From Verrucomicrobia bacterium UBA3222 (GTDB lineage Bacteria; Verrucomicrobiota; Verrucomicrobiia; Opitutales; UBA9783): 16,966 nucleotides of DNA. The DNA is taken from NCBI GenBank assembly GCA_002363035.1, contig DEWA01000025.1, forward strand, positions 1-16,966. The letters are read 5' to 3'. The notes beneath the pieces are model-generated. The model did no database searches. It was not told the origin of the DNA and worked only from the letters and a program-made list of their open reading frames with translations. This document shows positions 1 through 8,310 of the stretch, one piece after another. The position numbers were made by a program, and so were the translations under genes. The stretch's first letter is position 1. The number at the start of each line of letters is the position of its first letter.

Positions 1-327
<327 letters not shown>

Positions 328-488
328 AATTATCGCTAACATCGTACAGAGCTTTCCTTGCTCTTGTTTACGTTATTTAATACTCAGTTTTTTCTGAGGG
401 TTGCTCTTCTTTAAAAAAGAACTTCCTTAAAAGTTTATTCGGTTTTCCCGAACAATGCACAAAGTAAATTTCAAAGAACGACATCATC
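328..488 (-). other. 16S rRNA leader (transcribed spacer), no gene
   Basis: This roughly 155-nt stretch lies between the predicted start site of the proximal rRNA promoter (near 482) and mature 16S. It holds no convincing reading frame. On the minus strand it contains the boxA element and three short hairpins: TTCGG/CCGAA around 436-451, CTCAG/CTGAG around 383-398, and AGAGC/GCTCT around 347-364. A CGTAC/GTACG pair flanks the last 25 nt before 16S. Such structures are typical of processing sites in rRNA leaders. Confidence 0.7.
469..479 (-). promoter_or_regulatory. boxA antitermination element of the rRNA leader
   Basis: The minus strand reads GTTCTTTGAAA three bases after the predicted start site of the proximal promoter. 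It matches the boxA form TGTTCTTTGAAAAC found in many rRNA leaders, bound as RNA by NusB/NusE to prevent early termination. The call rests on motif and position only. Confidence 0.65.
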
Positions 489-517
489 ATTTGACCGTTT
501 TCCGTTTTGCGTGTCAA
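489..517 (-). promoter_or_regulatory. Proximal rRNA promoter
   Basis: On the minus strand, TTGACA (512-517) is followed by a 17-nt spacer and TCAAAT (489-494). The -35 is perfect and the -10 matches TATAAT at 4 of 6. Transcription would start near 482, giving a leader of about 155 nt. It is preceded by AAAAAGCTGC, which resembles the sequence before the distal promoter. Confidence 0.65.
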
Positions 518-570
518 GCAGCTTTTTACGACCCCCGACGCTGAAAAACTTTCAAAGTAACGACACTTTC

Positions 571-640
571 ATGTGAAAACATTACCATGATTGCGTCAAG
601 CGCTTTTTTTAAAAAAAATTAAAAAAATTTTAACTTTTAT
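571..640 (-). promoter_or_regulatory. Distal rRNA promoter with A/T-rich UP-like tract
   Basis: On the minus strand, TTGACG (594-599), a 17-nt spacer and TCACAT (571-576) form a second sigma-70-like promoter. The -10 is weak (3 of 6) but resembles the TCAAAT of the proximal promoter with identical spacing. Directly upstream, 604-640 is almost pure A/T with phased A and T runs, as in UP elements that bind the alpha subunit C-terminal domain at rRNA promoters. The tract begins at the stop codon of ftsQ. I see no hairpin terminator between ftsQ and this promoter, so ftsQ transcripts may read into the rRNA operon. Confidence 0.5.
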
Positions 641-1464
641 AAAAATTCGACCGTCGGACGGGTCGCGGCAACGTTCAGCCGACGCAGATTTTTCCGCTGC
701 TGAGGCGATAAAGAACGCAAAATCGAACGCAGTTTCGCCAACGCCGCCTCGGGTTGTTCGATCGGAAACACAAGCGTCCAAGTGCCGCCAATGTCGAATT
801 CAATGCTCTGCCATCTTTTTTCCAAAAACGGATCGAAATGCCTCAACGAAAGTTTTTTTATCGCCTGAAAAACATCGGGCGCGTTTGAATTCAAAAATTG
901 CAACAGCCGAAAAACGCTCCAAAAACCGACGATTTTCCCGTCCTGCATCAGCGTTTTCGGCACGTCAGACAACGTCGGATACCCTGCGATTTGTTGCCGG
1001 TCGTATTGAACAGGTTCGAAAATTACGCCTTCCGTCGAAACCAGCCCGACGCTTCGTTTCCCGTTTTTAACCAGAAGAACCTTCGCGCACGGTCGATGTT
1101 CTTTGACCTGAATACGCAGGGCATCGGGAAATTCGCGTGCAATTTCGACCTCCTTGATCTGTTTGTATTGTAAGCAATGGTGTTGCAAAGAATTTAAATC
1201 GATCGCCATCAGTCCTTCGCCGAAAGGGACTTTAACGTTCGCAAAGAACCAATTTTTTTGCAAAACACCGTCGGTGGAGAAAAAAATCTGCTCCAACGGC
1301 TGGACGATCTGCGTTTTTTCAACCGCCCGCCACAGAACGAAACCGATTGCCGTAACAAGACTTAACACGATCCCTGCGCGCAACAACACCTTTCGCACGC
1401 GTTGCCATGTCCAACGCGGCTTTTGTTGCAAACTTTTCCAGGAAGGATCGTGCTTTTTCTTCAA
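637..1464 (-). CDS. ftsQ: Cell division protein FtsQ/DivIB
   Basis: A 275-residue bitopic membrane protein of the divisome, which with FtsB and FtsL links septal peptidoglycan synthesis to the Z ring. The layout fits the family: a basic cytoplasmic tail (residues 1-26), one transmembrane helix (about 27-45), a POTRA-like domain (about 52-128, containing REFPDALRIQVKEHRP) and a C-terminal beta domain. Length matches FtsQ (E. coli 276). The start is TTG at 1462-1464. An in-frame stop lies seven codons upstream and no ATG or GTG falls between, so TTG is the only upstream choice; AGGAA sits about 9-10 nt before it, one of the few SD-like sequences here. It follows ddl by 108 nt, the usual dcw order murC-murB-ddl-ftsQ. 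Downstream come the rRNA promoters instead of ftsA/ftsZ. Sequence conservation in this family is low, so the call leans on context. Confidence 0.85.
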   Translation of the reverse strand: MKKKHDPSWKSLQQKPRWTWQRVRKVLLRAGIVLSLVTAIGFVLWRAVEKTQIVQPLEQIFFSTDGVLQKNWFFANVKVPFGEGLMAIDLNSLQHHCLQYKQIKEVEIAREFPDALRIQVKEHRPCAKVLLVKNGKRSVGLVSTEGVIFEPVQYDRQQIAGYPTLSDVPKTLMQDGKIVGFWSVFRLLQFLNSNAPDVFQAIKKLSLRHFDPFLEKRWQSIEFDIGGTWTLVFPIEQPEAALAKLRSILRSLSPQQRKNLRRLNVAATRPTVEFL

Positions 1465-1572
1465 GAATTTTCGTTCCTACGTTTCTTTAGAATTTAATCC
1501 CGATAAAGATTTTTTTAAAGAAAAGACATGTCGCCGTTTCCAAATCGCGCGTCACAACGAAACGCCCGATTT

Positions 1573-2502
1573 TCACGAAAAAAACTTTCCGCTTCGTTCA
1601 CAGGCACCATCCACCAATCGCCTCAATAAGGCTTCAAACGAAATTCCGATGCACACGGCAGATTTCGGCAAAAGGCTCTGCGCCGTCACGCCGGGAATGG
1701 TGTTCATTTCCAAAAACCAAACGTTCCCGTCGGTATCCATAATGAAATCCGCGCGACCGAAATCCCGACAGGCGGCTGCTTTGAAGAATATTTCCGAAGA
1801 ATGCCGCAAACGTTCCGCAATCGCCTCTTCCAAATGCGCCGGGAAAAAATAATCGCAAGCTCCCTCCGTATATTTGTTATGGTAATCGTAGAACCCCTCT
1901 TTCGGACAAATTTCACCGACACCAATCGCCTTCCCGTGCAACAAACCGACCGTCAGTTCTCTCCCACGCACGTACGGCTCAATCATCCAATGCCCCTCTT
2001 TTACATCCGCCCAAGCCTTGCATAAGGCGTCGAAATTTTCACACAGATGCACGCCGATGCTGCTTCCTTTGTCGGTCGGTTTCAGGACAAACGCCGTAGT
2101 TTTCAGCGTTTTTTCAAGCATTTCTCTGTCCAATGCCTGCCCGATCGTTAATTCAATCGCCGGCAACACGGATATGCCGTTCTCCGCGGCTAAATGTTTG
2201 CTCCGAATTTTATCCATACACAGCGCACTCGCCTTCGCATCACTGCCGACATAGGTAAAATTTCTTTCCTCCAACAGCGCCTGCAACTGTCCGTCTTCGC
2301 CGAAATCCCCGTGAATGAGCGGAAAAACCAAATCGCTTTCCGGGTTTAAATCCTGTGACAACGTGTTTTCGTCCAATCGCAACAATTGCGTCGGATACAT
2401 CTTTTTTAACGCTTCAAACACAGGTTCCGCCGAATGCAACGAAACTTCACGCTCACCGCTTTGACCGCCACACAAAATAACAATTTTCTCAAAATGCTTC
2501 AT
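1573..2502 (-). CDS. ddl: D-alanine--D-alanine ligase
   Basis: An ATP-grasp ligase of 309 residues that joins two D-alanines for the peptidoglycan stem peptide in the cytoplasm. Visible signatures in order are GGQSGEREVSLHSA (12-25), HGDFGEDGQLQ (64-74), KPTDKGSSIGV (141-151, ATP loop), EPYVRGRELTVG (175-186), YDYHNKYT (205-212) and the Mg/catalytic segment RADFIMDTDGNVWFLEMNTIPGVT starting at residue 250. The YDYHNKY segment with Tyr argues for D-Ala-D-Ala specificity, not the D-lactate-type ligases. The ATG start lies 6 nt after the murC-murB stop codon with no SD in between, so translation is probably coupled. Its own stop is followed by 108 nt before ftsQ. Length is normal for DdlB and no key motif is missing. 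Confidence 0.96.
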   Translation of the reverse strand: MKHFEKIVILCGGQSGEREVSLHSAEPVFEALKKMYPTQLLRLDENTLSQDLNPESDLVFPLIHGDFGEDGQLQALLEERNFTYVGSDAKASALCMDKIRSKHLAAENGISVLPAIELTIGQALDREMLEKTLKTTAFVLKPTDKGSSIGVHLCENFDALCKAWADVKEGHWMIEPYVRGRELTVGLLHGKAIGVGEICPKEGFYDYHNKYTEGACDYFFPAHLEEAIAERLRHSSEIFFKAAACRDFGRADFIMDTDGNVWFLEMNTIPGVTAQSLLPKSAVCIGISFEALLRRLVDGACERSGKFFS

Positions 2503-2508
2503 AAAAAC

Positions 2509-4695
2509 TTACAAAAATTCGTCCCAACTTTTTCCTAAAATTCGAACTTCCGGTTCCAGCCAAACGCCACTTCGTTCGTGTACCATCGTTCTAAGTTGTT
2601 TTACCAAACGAATGACATCTTCAAACCGACCGTTGCCGTTATTGATGATAAAATTCGCATGTTGTTCGGAAACAAAAATCTCCCCTACTCTTTTTCCTTT
2701 TACTCCGCATTGATCCAACAGTTGTCCTGCCGAACAAGATGGAGGATTCTTGAAAAAACAACCGAGCGTCTTGCCTTTCGGCTGAGATTGTTCGCGCTTC
2801 TTCCGCAACTCTGCACGACGTTGTCGAATGCGCTCTGTTGTCGAACGATACCCTTTTAAAAGTACCGACACAATCACGCCGTTTTGAAAGGTTTCGCAAC
2901 AGCGATAGCCGTAGTTTAATTTCGAATGCGCGGTAACACGCACCGTACCGTCTGCATCGATCCAAATGACCTGCTCGGCAACATCCAAAATCCCCTGCCC
3001 GCCTGTCCCGGCATTCACCGCCAACGCCCCGCCGACGGTTCCCGGGATACCGTCCAAAAACTCAAAACCTCCGACACCGCGCGCCTCCGCCGCATCCAGA
3101 AACGCCTGCATACACGTCCCGCAACCGACATGCACATAAAGGGCTTTCGAGGTTTCGGTGAGCGCCTGCGAGGGAGGGACTTCCAAAAAATTTATAATCT
3201 CTCCCTTGGAAGTATTCGGGTCTATCGCTTTTATTCCGAATGTGCAAAAATCCCAACAATCTTCATTCATTCGCACCACAACGCCGTCAATGCGATTTTC
3301 GGGAATAAGAACGTTCGAACCGCCGCCCAACGGCAGAACCTTCAAACCGATCCGACGACACTCGCGCAATAAGGTTTGCAATTCATACATGCTTCGCGGT
3401 TCGCAGTAAAATAACGCCGAACCGCCGATGCCCATGAGGGAAGCATTCCGAAGCGATACGTTCGTTTCCAAAACCACACCGCGCGTTGCGAAAAATTCCT
3501 TAACCGCCTGCATCCATTGCTCCAACCAACGACGCGCGTACTTATCGATTTTTCCGGCTCCGACAAACGCAAGCGTCGTCGGCTGTTCACACGCAATGTA
3601 ATCTTCGGGTTTCAGTTGCTCCGACGGTTGTGCGTTCGGAAGCGCGTCCAAAAGCGTTTTCTCATTGCAATCAACCGCCTCGAACGCCTCATACAGCGGA
3701 TGAATAAACACCTTCGGACAATGTTTCAGCTCGCGCACAAAACCCTCGAAGTAACATTTCAGGCGCGATGCGCGATGCGGTTCAAAGGCAACAACCAAAG
3801 CTGTTTTTTCTTGCTCCAACACCCGCAACAGTTCTTTCAATTCGTTCGGATGATGAGCGTAGTCCGACAGAACCTTCAAGTGCGAAGTCTGTAGCAAAAC
3901 TTCCTGCCGCCGTTTAACGCCTTGGAAAGAAGCAACATCCGATGCGGTCGCCGTTTGTCCCGTCAGATAACGAAACGCAACGCCTGCTACCGCTGCATCA
4001 AACTCCAAAAATGTCGGCGCGGACGGAATGCGAAGCCGTTCGGCATGGAGTTGCGGAAAATCTTCGTTGGAAATCACGCATTTCTTCGTCCGCAACGCCA
4101 AATTTTCGAATACCTTTCGGTACGTTTCCGCAGTTTCATAGCGGCGCGGATGATCCCAATCGGTATTGAGAATAACGGTTACGTCGGGCGAAAAATCCTC
4201 AATCGTGCCGTCGCTTTCGTCCAATTCCAACAGCGTCCAAACGTTTTCATACTTCCCGCAACCGACTTCGTATGCATTGCCTCGGAATTCCGCACCGCCA
4301 AGGTAATTGACGGGGATATCGTGTTGTTTAAAAAAATGTATCAAATACGCGGTCGTCGTCGATTTCCCGTGACTGCCGCAGATCGCACACAAACATTCGT
4401 TTTTTAACAGTTGCGCCACAAACGCACCGCGCGGCACGCACGGACAAACCGCCGAAGCCGCTTTCCGCAACGCATTGTCTCCATCAACGGCGGACGAATA
4501 AACACACACGGCGCAACCGTTCGGAACCGTTTTCTGCCAACGTATAAAGGATAATTGTTTTTTGCGTTCCTCCGTTGCGAAATCATCCCACCCGGACACC
4601 GCATAGCCTTTATCAACGAGAAACCGCGCCAGCGGTGCCATTCCCATCCCGCCGACACCCAATAAATACACACACGGCGGTTTATCGGTTCCCAC
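2509..4695 (-). CDS. murCB: Bifunctional MurC-MurB fusion (UDP-MurNAc--L-Ala ligase / UDP-MurNAc dehydrogenase)
   Basis: A 728-residue fusion of two cytoplasmic enzymes. The MurC half (about 1-395) adds L-alanine to UDP-MurNAc: it has the nucleotide fold GVGGMGMAPLA (13-23), P-loop GSHGKSTTT (107-115), ELDESDG (157-163), NTDWDH (177-182), FQGVKRRQE (257-265), DYAHHPNE (278-285) and FEPHR (304-308). The MurB half (about 400-728) reduces enolpyruvyl-UDP-GlcNAc with FAD and NADPH: PLGGGSNVLI (455-464), DGIPGTVGGALAVNAG (548-563), YGYR (595-598), GCFFKNP (645-651) and LEPEVR (713-718). The conserved Ser of the usual GS-x-F-K/R-N-P motif is Cys646 here. Thus the enzymes of consecutive steps are joined, though in reverse order of the reactions. 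Start is GTG at 4693-4695; an in-frame TGA seven codons upstream excludes a longer protein. No SD is present and a TATAAT ends 6 nt before the GTG. Confidence 0.95.
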   Translation of the reverse strand: MGTDKPPCVYLLGVGGMGMAPLARFLVDKGYAVSGWDDFATEERKKQLSFIRWQKTVPNGCAVCVYSSAVDGDNALRKAASAVCPCVPRGAFVAQLLKNECLCAICGSHGKSTTTAYLIHFFKQHDIPVNYLGGAEFRGNAYEVGCGKYENVWTLLELDESDGTIEDFSPDVTVILNTDWDHPRRYETAETYRKVFENLALRTKKCVISNEDFPQLHAERLRIPSAPTFLEFDAAVAGVAFRYLTGQTATASDVASFQGVKRRQEVLLQTSHLKVLSDYAHHPNELKELLRVLEQEKTALVVAFEPHRASRLKCYFEGFVRELKHCPKVFIHPLYEAFEAVDCNEKTLLDALPNAQPSEQLKPEDYIACEQPTTLAFVGAGKIDKYARRWLEQWMQAVKEFFATRGVVLETNVSLRNASLMGIGGSALFYCEPRSMYELQTLLRECRRIGLKVLPLGGGSNVLIPENRIDGVVVRMNEDCWDFCTFGIKAIDPNTSKGEIINFLEVPPSQALTETSKALYVHVGCGTCMQAFLDAAEARGVGGFEFLDGIPGTVGGALAVNAGTGGQGILDVAEQVIWIDADGTVRVTAHSKLNYGYRCCETFQNGVIVSVLLKGYRSTTERIRQRRAELRKKREQSQPKGKTLGCFFKNPPSCSAGQLLDQCGVKGKRVGEIFVSEQHANFIINNGNGRFEDVIRLVKQLRTMVHERSGVWLEPEVRILGKSWDEFL

Positions 4696-4701
4696 AAATT
4701 T

Positions 4702-4707
4702 ATTATA
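4702..4707 (-). promoter_or_regulatory. -10 element of murCB, apparently leaderless
   Basis: The minus strand reads TATAAT, then six bases, then the GTG start of murCB. A perfect -10 at this distance puts the start site on the initiation codon itself. The best -35 at 17 nt is TGAATG (weak), so the promoter call is tentative. Confidence 0.4.
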
Positions 4708-4827
4708 TAATTTTCATTGCGGAACATTCACGCCTTTTTTATTAAAACCTCTGTATATTTTGGGAACAGAAAACTGCGGTTGCTGGTAACGAAAAGGCAA
4801 CACCAACCTTTAAGTAAAAAGCAAGCC

Positions 4828-5700
4828 CTACCCCAGCACCTTCGCCACAATTCCACCGATGTCCGTCACGTTTTGCGCGATTTCGACGCCCGCCGCTTGT
4901 AAGGCTTGAATTTTCGAAAGTGCCGTACCGGTATTTCCTGCAATCATCGCGCCGGCATGTCCCATGCGTTTGCCCTCGGGCGTACGGCGTCCGGCAATAT
5001 AGCCAATCACGGGTTTTTGGAGGTGCTGCCGAATAAATTCCGCCGCAACTTCCTCCGCGTTCCCGCCGATTTCGCCGATTAAAACAATTGATTTTGTCTG
5101 CGGATCGTCATTAAAAGCCTTCAAAACATCCATGTACGACGTTCCGACAACGGGGTCGCCGCCGATACCGACGCACGTCGACTGTCCGTACCCCATCGAT
5201 GTCAGCTGATAAATCGCCTCAAACAACAGCGTCCCCGAGCGCGACACAATGCCGACCGAACCTTCTTTGCAAATTTCGTTCGGAATAATTCCGACTTTAC
5301 ATTTTCCGGGTGCGATTAACCCAGGACCGTTGGGACCGATGAGGCGCGTTCTGCTTCCCGACAAAGTGCGATGAATACGCAACATATCGTGAACGGGCAG
5401 TCCTTCCGTAAGGCAAACAACCAACGGAATTTCCGCATCGATCGCCTCCAAAACCGCATCGGTTGCATGCGGTGCCGGTACCGCAATAAACGAAATGTCG
5501 GGATGAACGGCGACGCAGGCTTCGGCGACCGTACTAAAAACGGGGATATTGCCGTGAACAACCTCGCCGCCTTTGCCGGGCGTGACTCCGCCGACGATGC
5601 GTGTTCCATACGCCAGACAGCTCGCCGAATGCATCATCCCGGCACATCCCGTAATGCCCTGCACGATCACGCGCGACGTTTGCTCGATCCAAATACTCAT
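4828..5700 (-). CDS. sucD: Succinyl-CoA synthetase, alpha subunit
   Basis: A 290-residue subunit (E. coli 289) of the TCA-cycle enzyme converting succinyl-CoA to succinate with substrate-level phosphorylation. It has the CoA-binding Rossmann segment QGITGCAG (14-21), VGGVTPGKGG (36-45), the histidine-loop region with the phosphorylated His248 in MGHAGA, and GEIGG (209-213). The start chosen is the ATG at 5698-5700, which overlaps the sucC stop as ATGA. The reading frame stays open for 65 codons upstream, but that part runs through sucC in another frame and is not SucD-like. GAAGG about 7 nt before the ATG is a weak SD. The usual NCPG motif, whose Cys lies near the CoA thiol in E. coli, reads NGPG here (Gly125). 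It is last in rpoN-sucC-sucD, with 132 nt before murCB. Confidence 0.96.
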   Translation of the reverse strand: MSIWIEQTSRVIVQGITGCAGMMHSASCLAYGTRIVGGVTPGKGGEVVHGNIPVFSTVAEACVAVHPDISFIAVPAPHATDAVLEAIDAEIPLVVCLTEGLPVHDMLRIHRTLSGSRTRLIGPNGPGLIAPGKCKVGIIPNEICKEGSVGIVSRSGTLLFEAIYQLTSMGYGQSTCVGIGGDPVVGTSYMDVLKAFNDDPQTKSIVLIGEIGGNAEEVAAEFIRQHLQKPVIGYIAGRRTPEGKRMGHAGAMIAGNTGTALSKIQALQAAGVEIAQNVTDIGGIVAKVLG

Positions 5701-6896
5701 AAGGCTGCCTTCGTTTCCCGAACGATCGTTTCCGCCGCCTGCGTTAAATCTTCGGTGACAAAAACCGGCAAACCGCTCCGTTGCAACAATGCCAAACCTT
5801 CGTCTTTGCGGTTCCCCATGAGACGCATCACGCACGGCACGCGAAGCGCAACCGTTTCCGTCACCGAAATCAGCCCCTGCACCACGCGGTCGCACGGCAA
5901 CGTACCGCCGAAAATGTTAACGAACACACCGCGGGTTTTCGGATGTTTCAGCAGAATACGGAACCCTGCCTCGATTTGTTCCGCGGAAGCCGTATCGCCG
6001 ATATCCAGGAAATTCGCCGCCTTTCCGCCTAACGTATCCAATAAATCGAGGGTCGCCATTCCCAATCCCGCACCGTTTGCCAGACAGGCAATATCGCCGT
6101 CCAACGCCACATAATTGTGAATACCGACGGATTTTGCTTCGGCTTCCGTCGGATCGGTTTCGTTCGGATCCTCGAAAGAGACAAAATTCTCATGCCGAAA
6201 GCGCGCATTGTCATCCAACTGCATTTTGCAGTCCAATGCCGACAAATGCCCCTCTTGCGTCAAAACCAAAGGATTGATTTCAATGAGGCACGCATCCGAG
6301 GCAACAAACGCACGATAAAGATTGAGCAACAACTCGATGCATTCGTTAAAAGCCTCGCCGATCAGTTGAAACAAGTACGCCACACGACGCGCCTGAAAGG
6401 GTTGCAAGCCTAAAAGCGGATCAACGGGAAACGTTAAAACCTTCTCGGGATGCGTTTGCGCGACCGTTTCGACGTCGCAACCGCCGCTGTCGGATGCCAT
6501 CAACACGGGACATTGACGATCGCGGTCGATGAGAAGAGAAAGATAAAATTCGCGCGCAACGGCAACGGTTTCCGTTACATAAACTTTATGAACGACCCTC
6601 CCTTCGGCACCCGTCTGATTCGTCACCAGCGTCTTGCCAAACATATCCGCGACGACTTCGGCGGCATGCTCCGTTTCCACCAACCGCACGCCCGAGGTAC
6701 CGCTCTCCTTAAAATGCCCCTTTCCGCGACCGCCGGCATGAATTTGAGCTTTTACAACCACTTTCGGGCGACCTTTAAACGCCCGCAAAGCCGTCGCAAT
6801 TGCAGAGGATGTATTTTCTTCGATGCAAACTCCGAACGGAACGGGTATATGAAAGGATTTTAGGAGCCCTTTTGCCTGATACTCGTGTACGTTCAT
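5697..6896 (-). CDS. sucC: Succinyl-CoA synthetase, beta subunit
   Basis: The 399-residue nucleotide-binding subunit (E. coli 388), partner of SucD. An N-terminal ATP-grasp domain begins MNVHEYQAKGLL and holds KAQIHAGGRGKG (49-60) and EINPLV (206-211, Mg-binding). The C-terminal ligase domain has LANGAGLGMATLD (272-284), GGKAANFLDIGD (290-301) and NIFGGTLPCDRV (327-338), the power-helix region contacting the phosphohistidine. The ATG lies one base after the rpoN stop (TAG-G-ATG) and its last four bases overlap sucD, so the three genes look like one translationally coupled unit. No separate SD is seen. Whether it prefers ATP or GTP cannot be told by eye. Confidence 0.97.
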   Translation of the reverse strand: MNVHEYQAKGLLKSFHIPVPFGVCIEENTSSAIATALRAFKGRPKVVVKAQIHAGGRGKGHFKESGTSGVRLVETEHAAEVVADMFGKTLVTNQTGAEGRVVHKVYVTETVAVAREFYLSLLIDRDRQCPVLMASDSGGCDVETVAQTHPEKVLTFPVDPLLGLQPFQARRVAYLFQLIGEAFNECIELLLNLYRAFVASDACLIEINPLVLTQEGHLSALDCKMQLDDNARFRHENFVSFEDPNETDPTEAEAKSVGIHNYVALDGDIACLANGAGLGMATLDLLDTLGGKAANFLDIGDTASAEQIEAGFRILLKHPKTRGVFVNIFGGTLPCDRVVQGLISVTETVALRVPCVMRLMGNRKDEGLALLQRSGLPVFVTEDLTQAAETIVRETKAAL

Positions 6897-6897
6897 C

Positions 6898-8247
6898 CTA
6901 ATCGTATTGTCGGCGCAGACTCGCAGACAAGATGCCCAGGCTTTCGCGGTATTTGGTCACCGTTCGTCGGGCAATGTTCACCTGCTCCTTCGCCAGCAAC
7001 GTCGCGATTTGTTGATCGCTCAACGGACTGCGTCGATCTTCATCTTCCACAATCCGCTTAATGCGTTGCCTGACAACACTGTTAGAGATACGGCTCCCGG
7101 AAGCATTCCGCAAGCCTTTTGTAAAAAAGTACTTAAATGCAAACACACCGAACGGCGTCTCGACGTACTTGTTGGCGGTCGCACGGCTGACGGTGGTTTC
7201 GTGGATGCCCAAATCGTCCGCCAGCATCTGCATGGTTAAAGGCTTCAAATGCGCCGCACCACGCTCAAAAAAACCCATCTGCCGCCGCAACAACGCGCGT
7301 GCAATATCCTCTATCGTTTTTTGCCGTTGAAAAATTGCGCGAATAAAAAACTGCCCGGCACGCATTTTGAGGCGTAAATACGAACGTTCGGAAGGTTTCA
7401 GGTTTTTCGCCAGCAACAGTTTGCAATCACTCCCGATGCGCAAATTCGGAATGTATTGACGGTTCAACACTACCATCCATTCATTGAGATGATTTTTATA
7501 AATCCTTACGTCGGGAATAACGGTATGCGTCGGTTTGGACGCAAACGCACTGCCGGGCGCGGGATTGAGCGTCGCAATATCATTGCAAACGGCGCTTTGG
7601 ATATCTTTAACCGTCACTGAACATGCTTCCGCAATTTCAACCCACTTATTGCGAAGCAACGCATCGTAATGTTCCGATAAAATCTTAAATGCCAATGATT
7701 GTTCTTTATTTTGATGCTTCAACTGCACCAGCAAACTCGAAACCGTATCCCGACATCCGACACCGATCGGATCCAGATTTTGCACAACCGCCAATGCCGC
7801 CGCTATTTGCTTCGGATCGGAAGCGGTTTGTCGCGCCAATTCCTCTTCGGACAACTCCAAAAAACCTTTTTCGTTTAAACTGCCGATGATAAATTCGACG
7901 ATTGTCCGCAATTTCTTCGGCAAGTCCATGCAACCGATCTGTTCCGACAAATGCTCCTGCAGAGTAACTTCCGACGTCAGCGACGCCATCATGAAGTCAT
8001 GATGTTTTACAGCTTCGGCGCGGTCGGTGTTGTGCTCGAAACCGCCACTGTACCCATCAAATGCATCACCCTGTTTCCCGTCAACCTCCGGCATCGTCGG
8101 CACTTCCTCCAAAGCGGGATTGGTCGACATTTCTTCGCGGATCATCTCGCGCAAATCCAACGCGGACACCTGCAAAATCTTCAACGACTGCCGCAGCTGC
8201 GGCGCCAAAACCTGCGCCTGCGTCTGGAGCTGCCGAAGTTGAGCCAT
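6898..8247 (-). CDS. rpoN: RNA polymerase sigma-54 factor
   Basis: Sigma-54 directs RNA polymerase to -24/-12 promoters and needs AAA+ activators to open them. From the ATG the protein has 449 residues. Region I is recognisable as the Leu/Gln-rich QVLAPQLRQSLKILQ (12-26), followed by a short acidic region II. The core-binding domain spans about 85-280, the helix-turn-helix includes LTMQMLADDLGIHETTVSR (about 337-355), and the RpoN box ARRTVTKYRE is at 426-435. I chose the ATG at 8245-8247 because region I then begins at the usual distance; a GTG at 8308-8310 would add 21 residues without sigma-54 character. Neither start has an SD. The gene leads directly into sucC, an unusual partner. No enhancer-binding protein is encoded in the window. 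Confidence 0.96.
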   Translation of the reverse strand: MAQLRQLQTQAQVLAPQLRQSLKILQVSALDLREMIREEMSTNPALEEVPTMPEVDGKQGDAFDGYSGGFEHNTDRAEAVKHHDFMMASLTSEVTLQEHLSEQIGCMDLPKKLRTIVEFIIGSLNEKGFLELSEEELARQTASDPKQIAAALAVVQNLDPIGVGCRDTVSSLLVQLKHQNKEQSLAFKILSEHYDALLRNKWVEIAEACSVTVKDIQSAVCNDIATLNPAPGSAFASKPTHTVIPDVRIYKNHLNEWMVVLNRQYIPNLRIGSDCKLLLAKNLKPSERSYLRLKMRAGQFFIRAIFQRQKTIEDIARALLRRQMGFFERGAAHLKPLTMQMLADDLGIHETTVSRATANKYVETPFGVFAFKYFFTKGLRNASGSRISNSVVRQRIKRIVEDEDRRSPLSDQQIATLLAKEQVNIARRTVTKYRESLGILSASLRRQYD

Positions 8248-8257
8248 GGGTGTATTT

Positions 8258-8263
8258 ATTGTA
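8258..8263 (-). promoter_or_regulatory. -10-like element upstream of rpoN
   Basis: TACAAT on the minus strand (5 of 6 to TATAAT) ends 10 nt before the preferred rpoN ATG, so a start site here would leave only about 3 nt of leader. No good -35 is seen. It lies inside the frame of the alternative GTG start, so if real it supports the ATG. Confidence 0.25.
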
Positions 8264-8310
8264 AGCGACAACCGTTCAAACGGGAAGGGCTTTTCGCGTT
8301 TTGTTGCCAC

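Noticed and set aside
1154..1852. Long plus-strand reading frame opposite ftsQ and ddl
   Set aside because: It runs antisense to two well-supported genes, and the translation resembles no protein family.
5701..5895. N-terminal extension of SucD
   Set aside because: It lies within sucC in another frame and has no SucD similarity; the ATGA overlap gives the normal start.
5371..6114. 247-codon plus-strand frame opposite sucD/sucC
   Set aside because: Shadow of the strongly conserved sucC and sucD genes; Arg/Asn-rich composition without family features.
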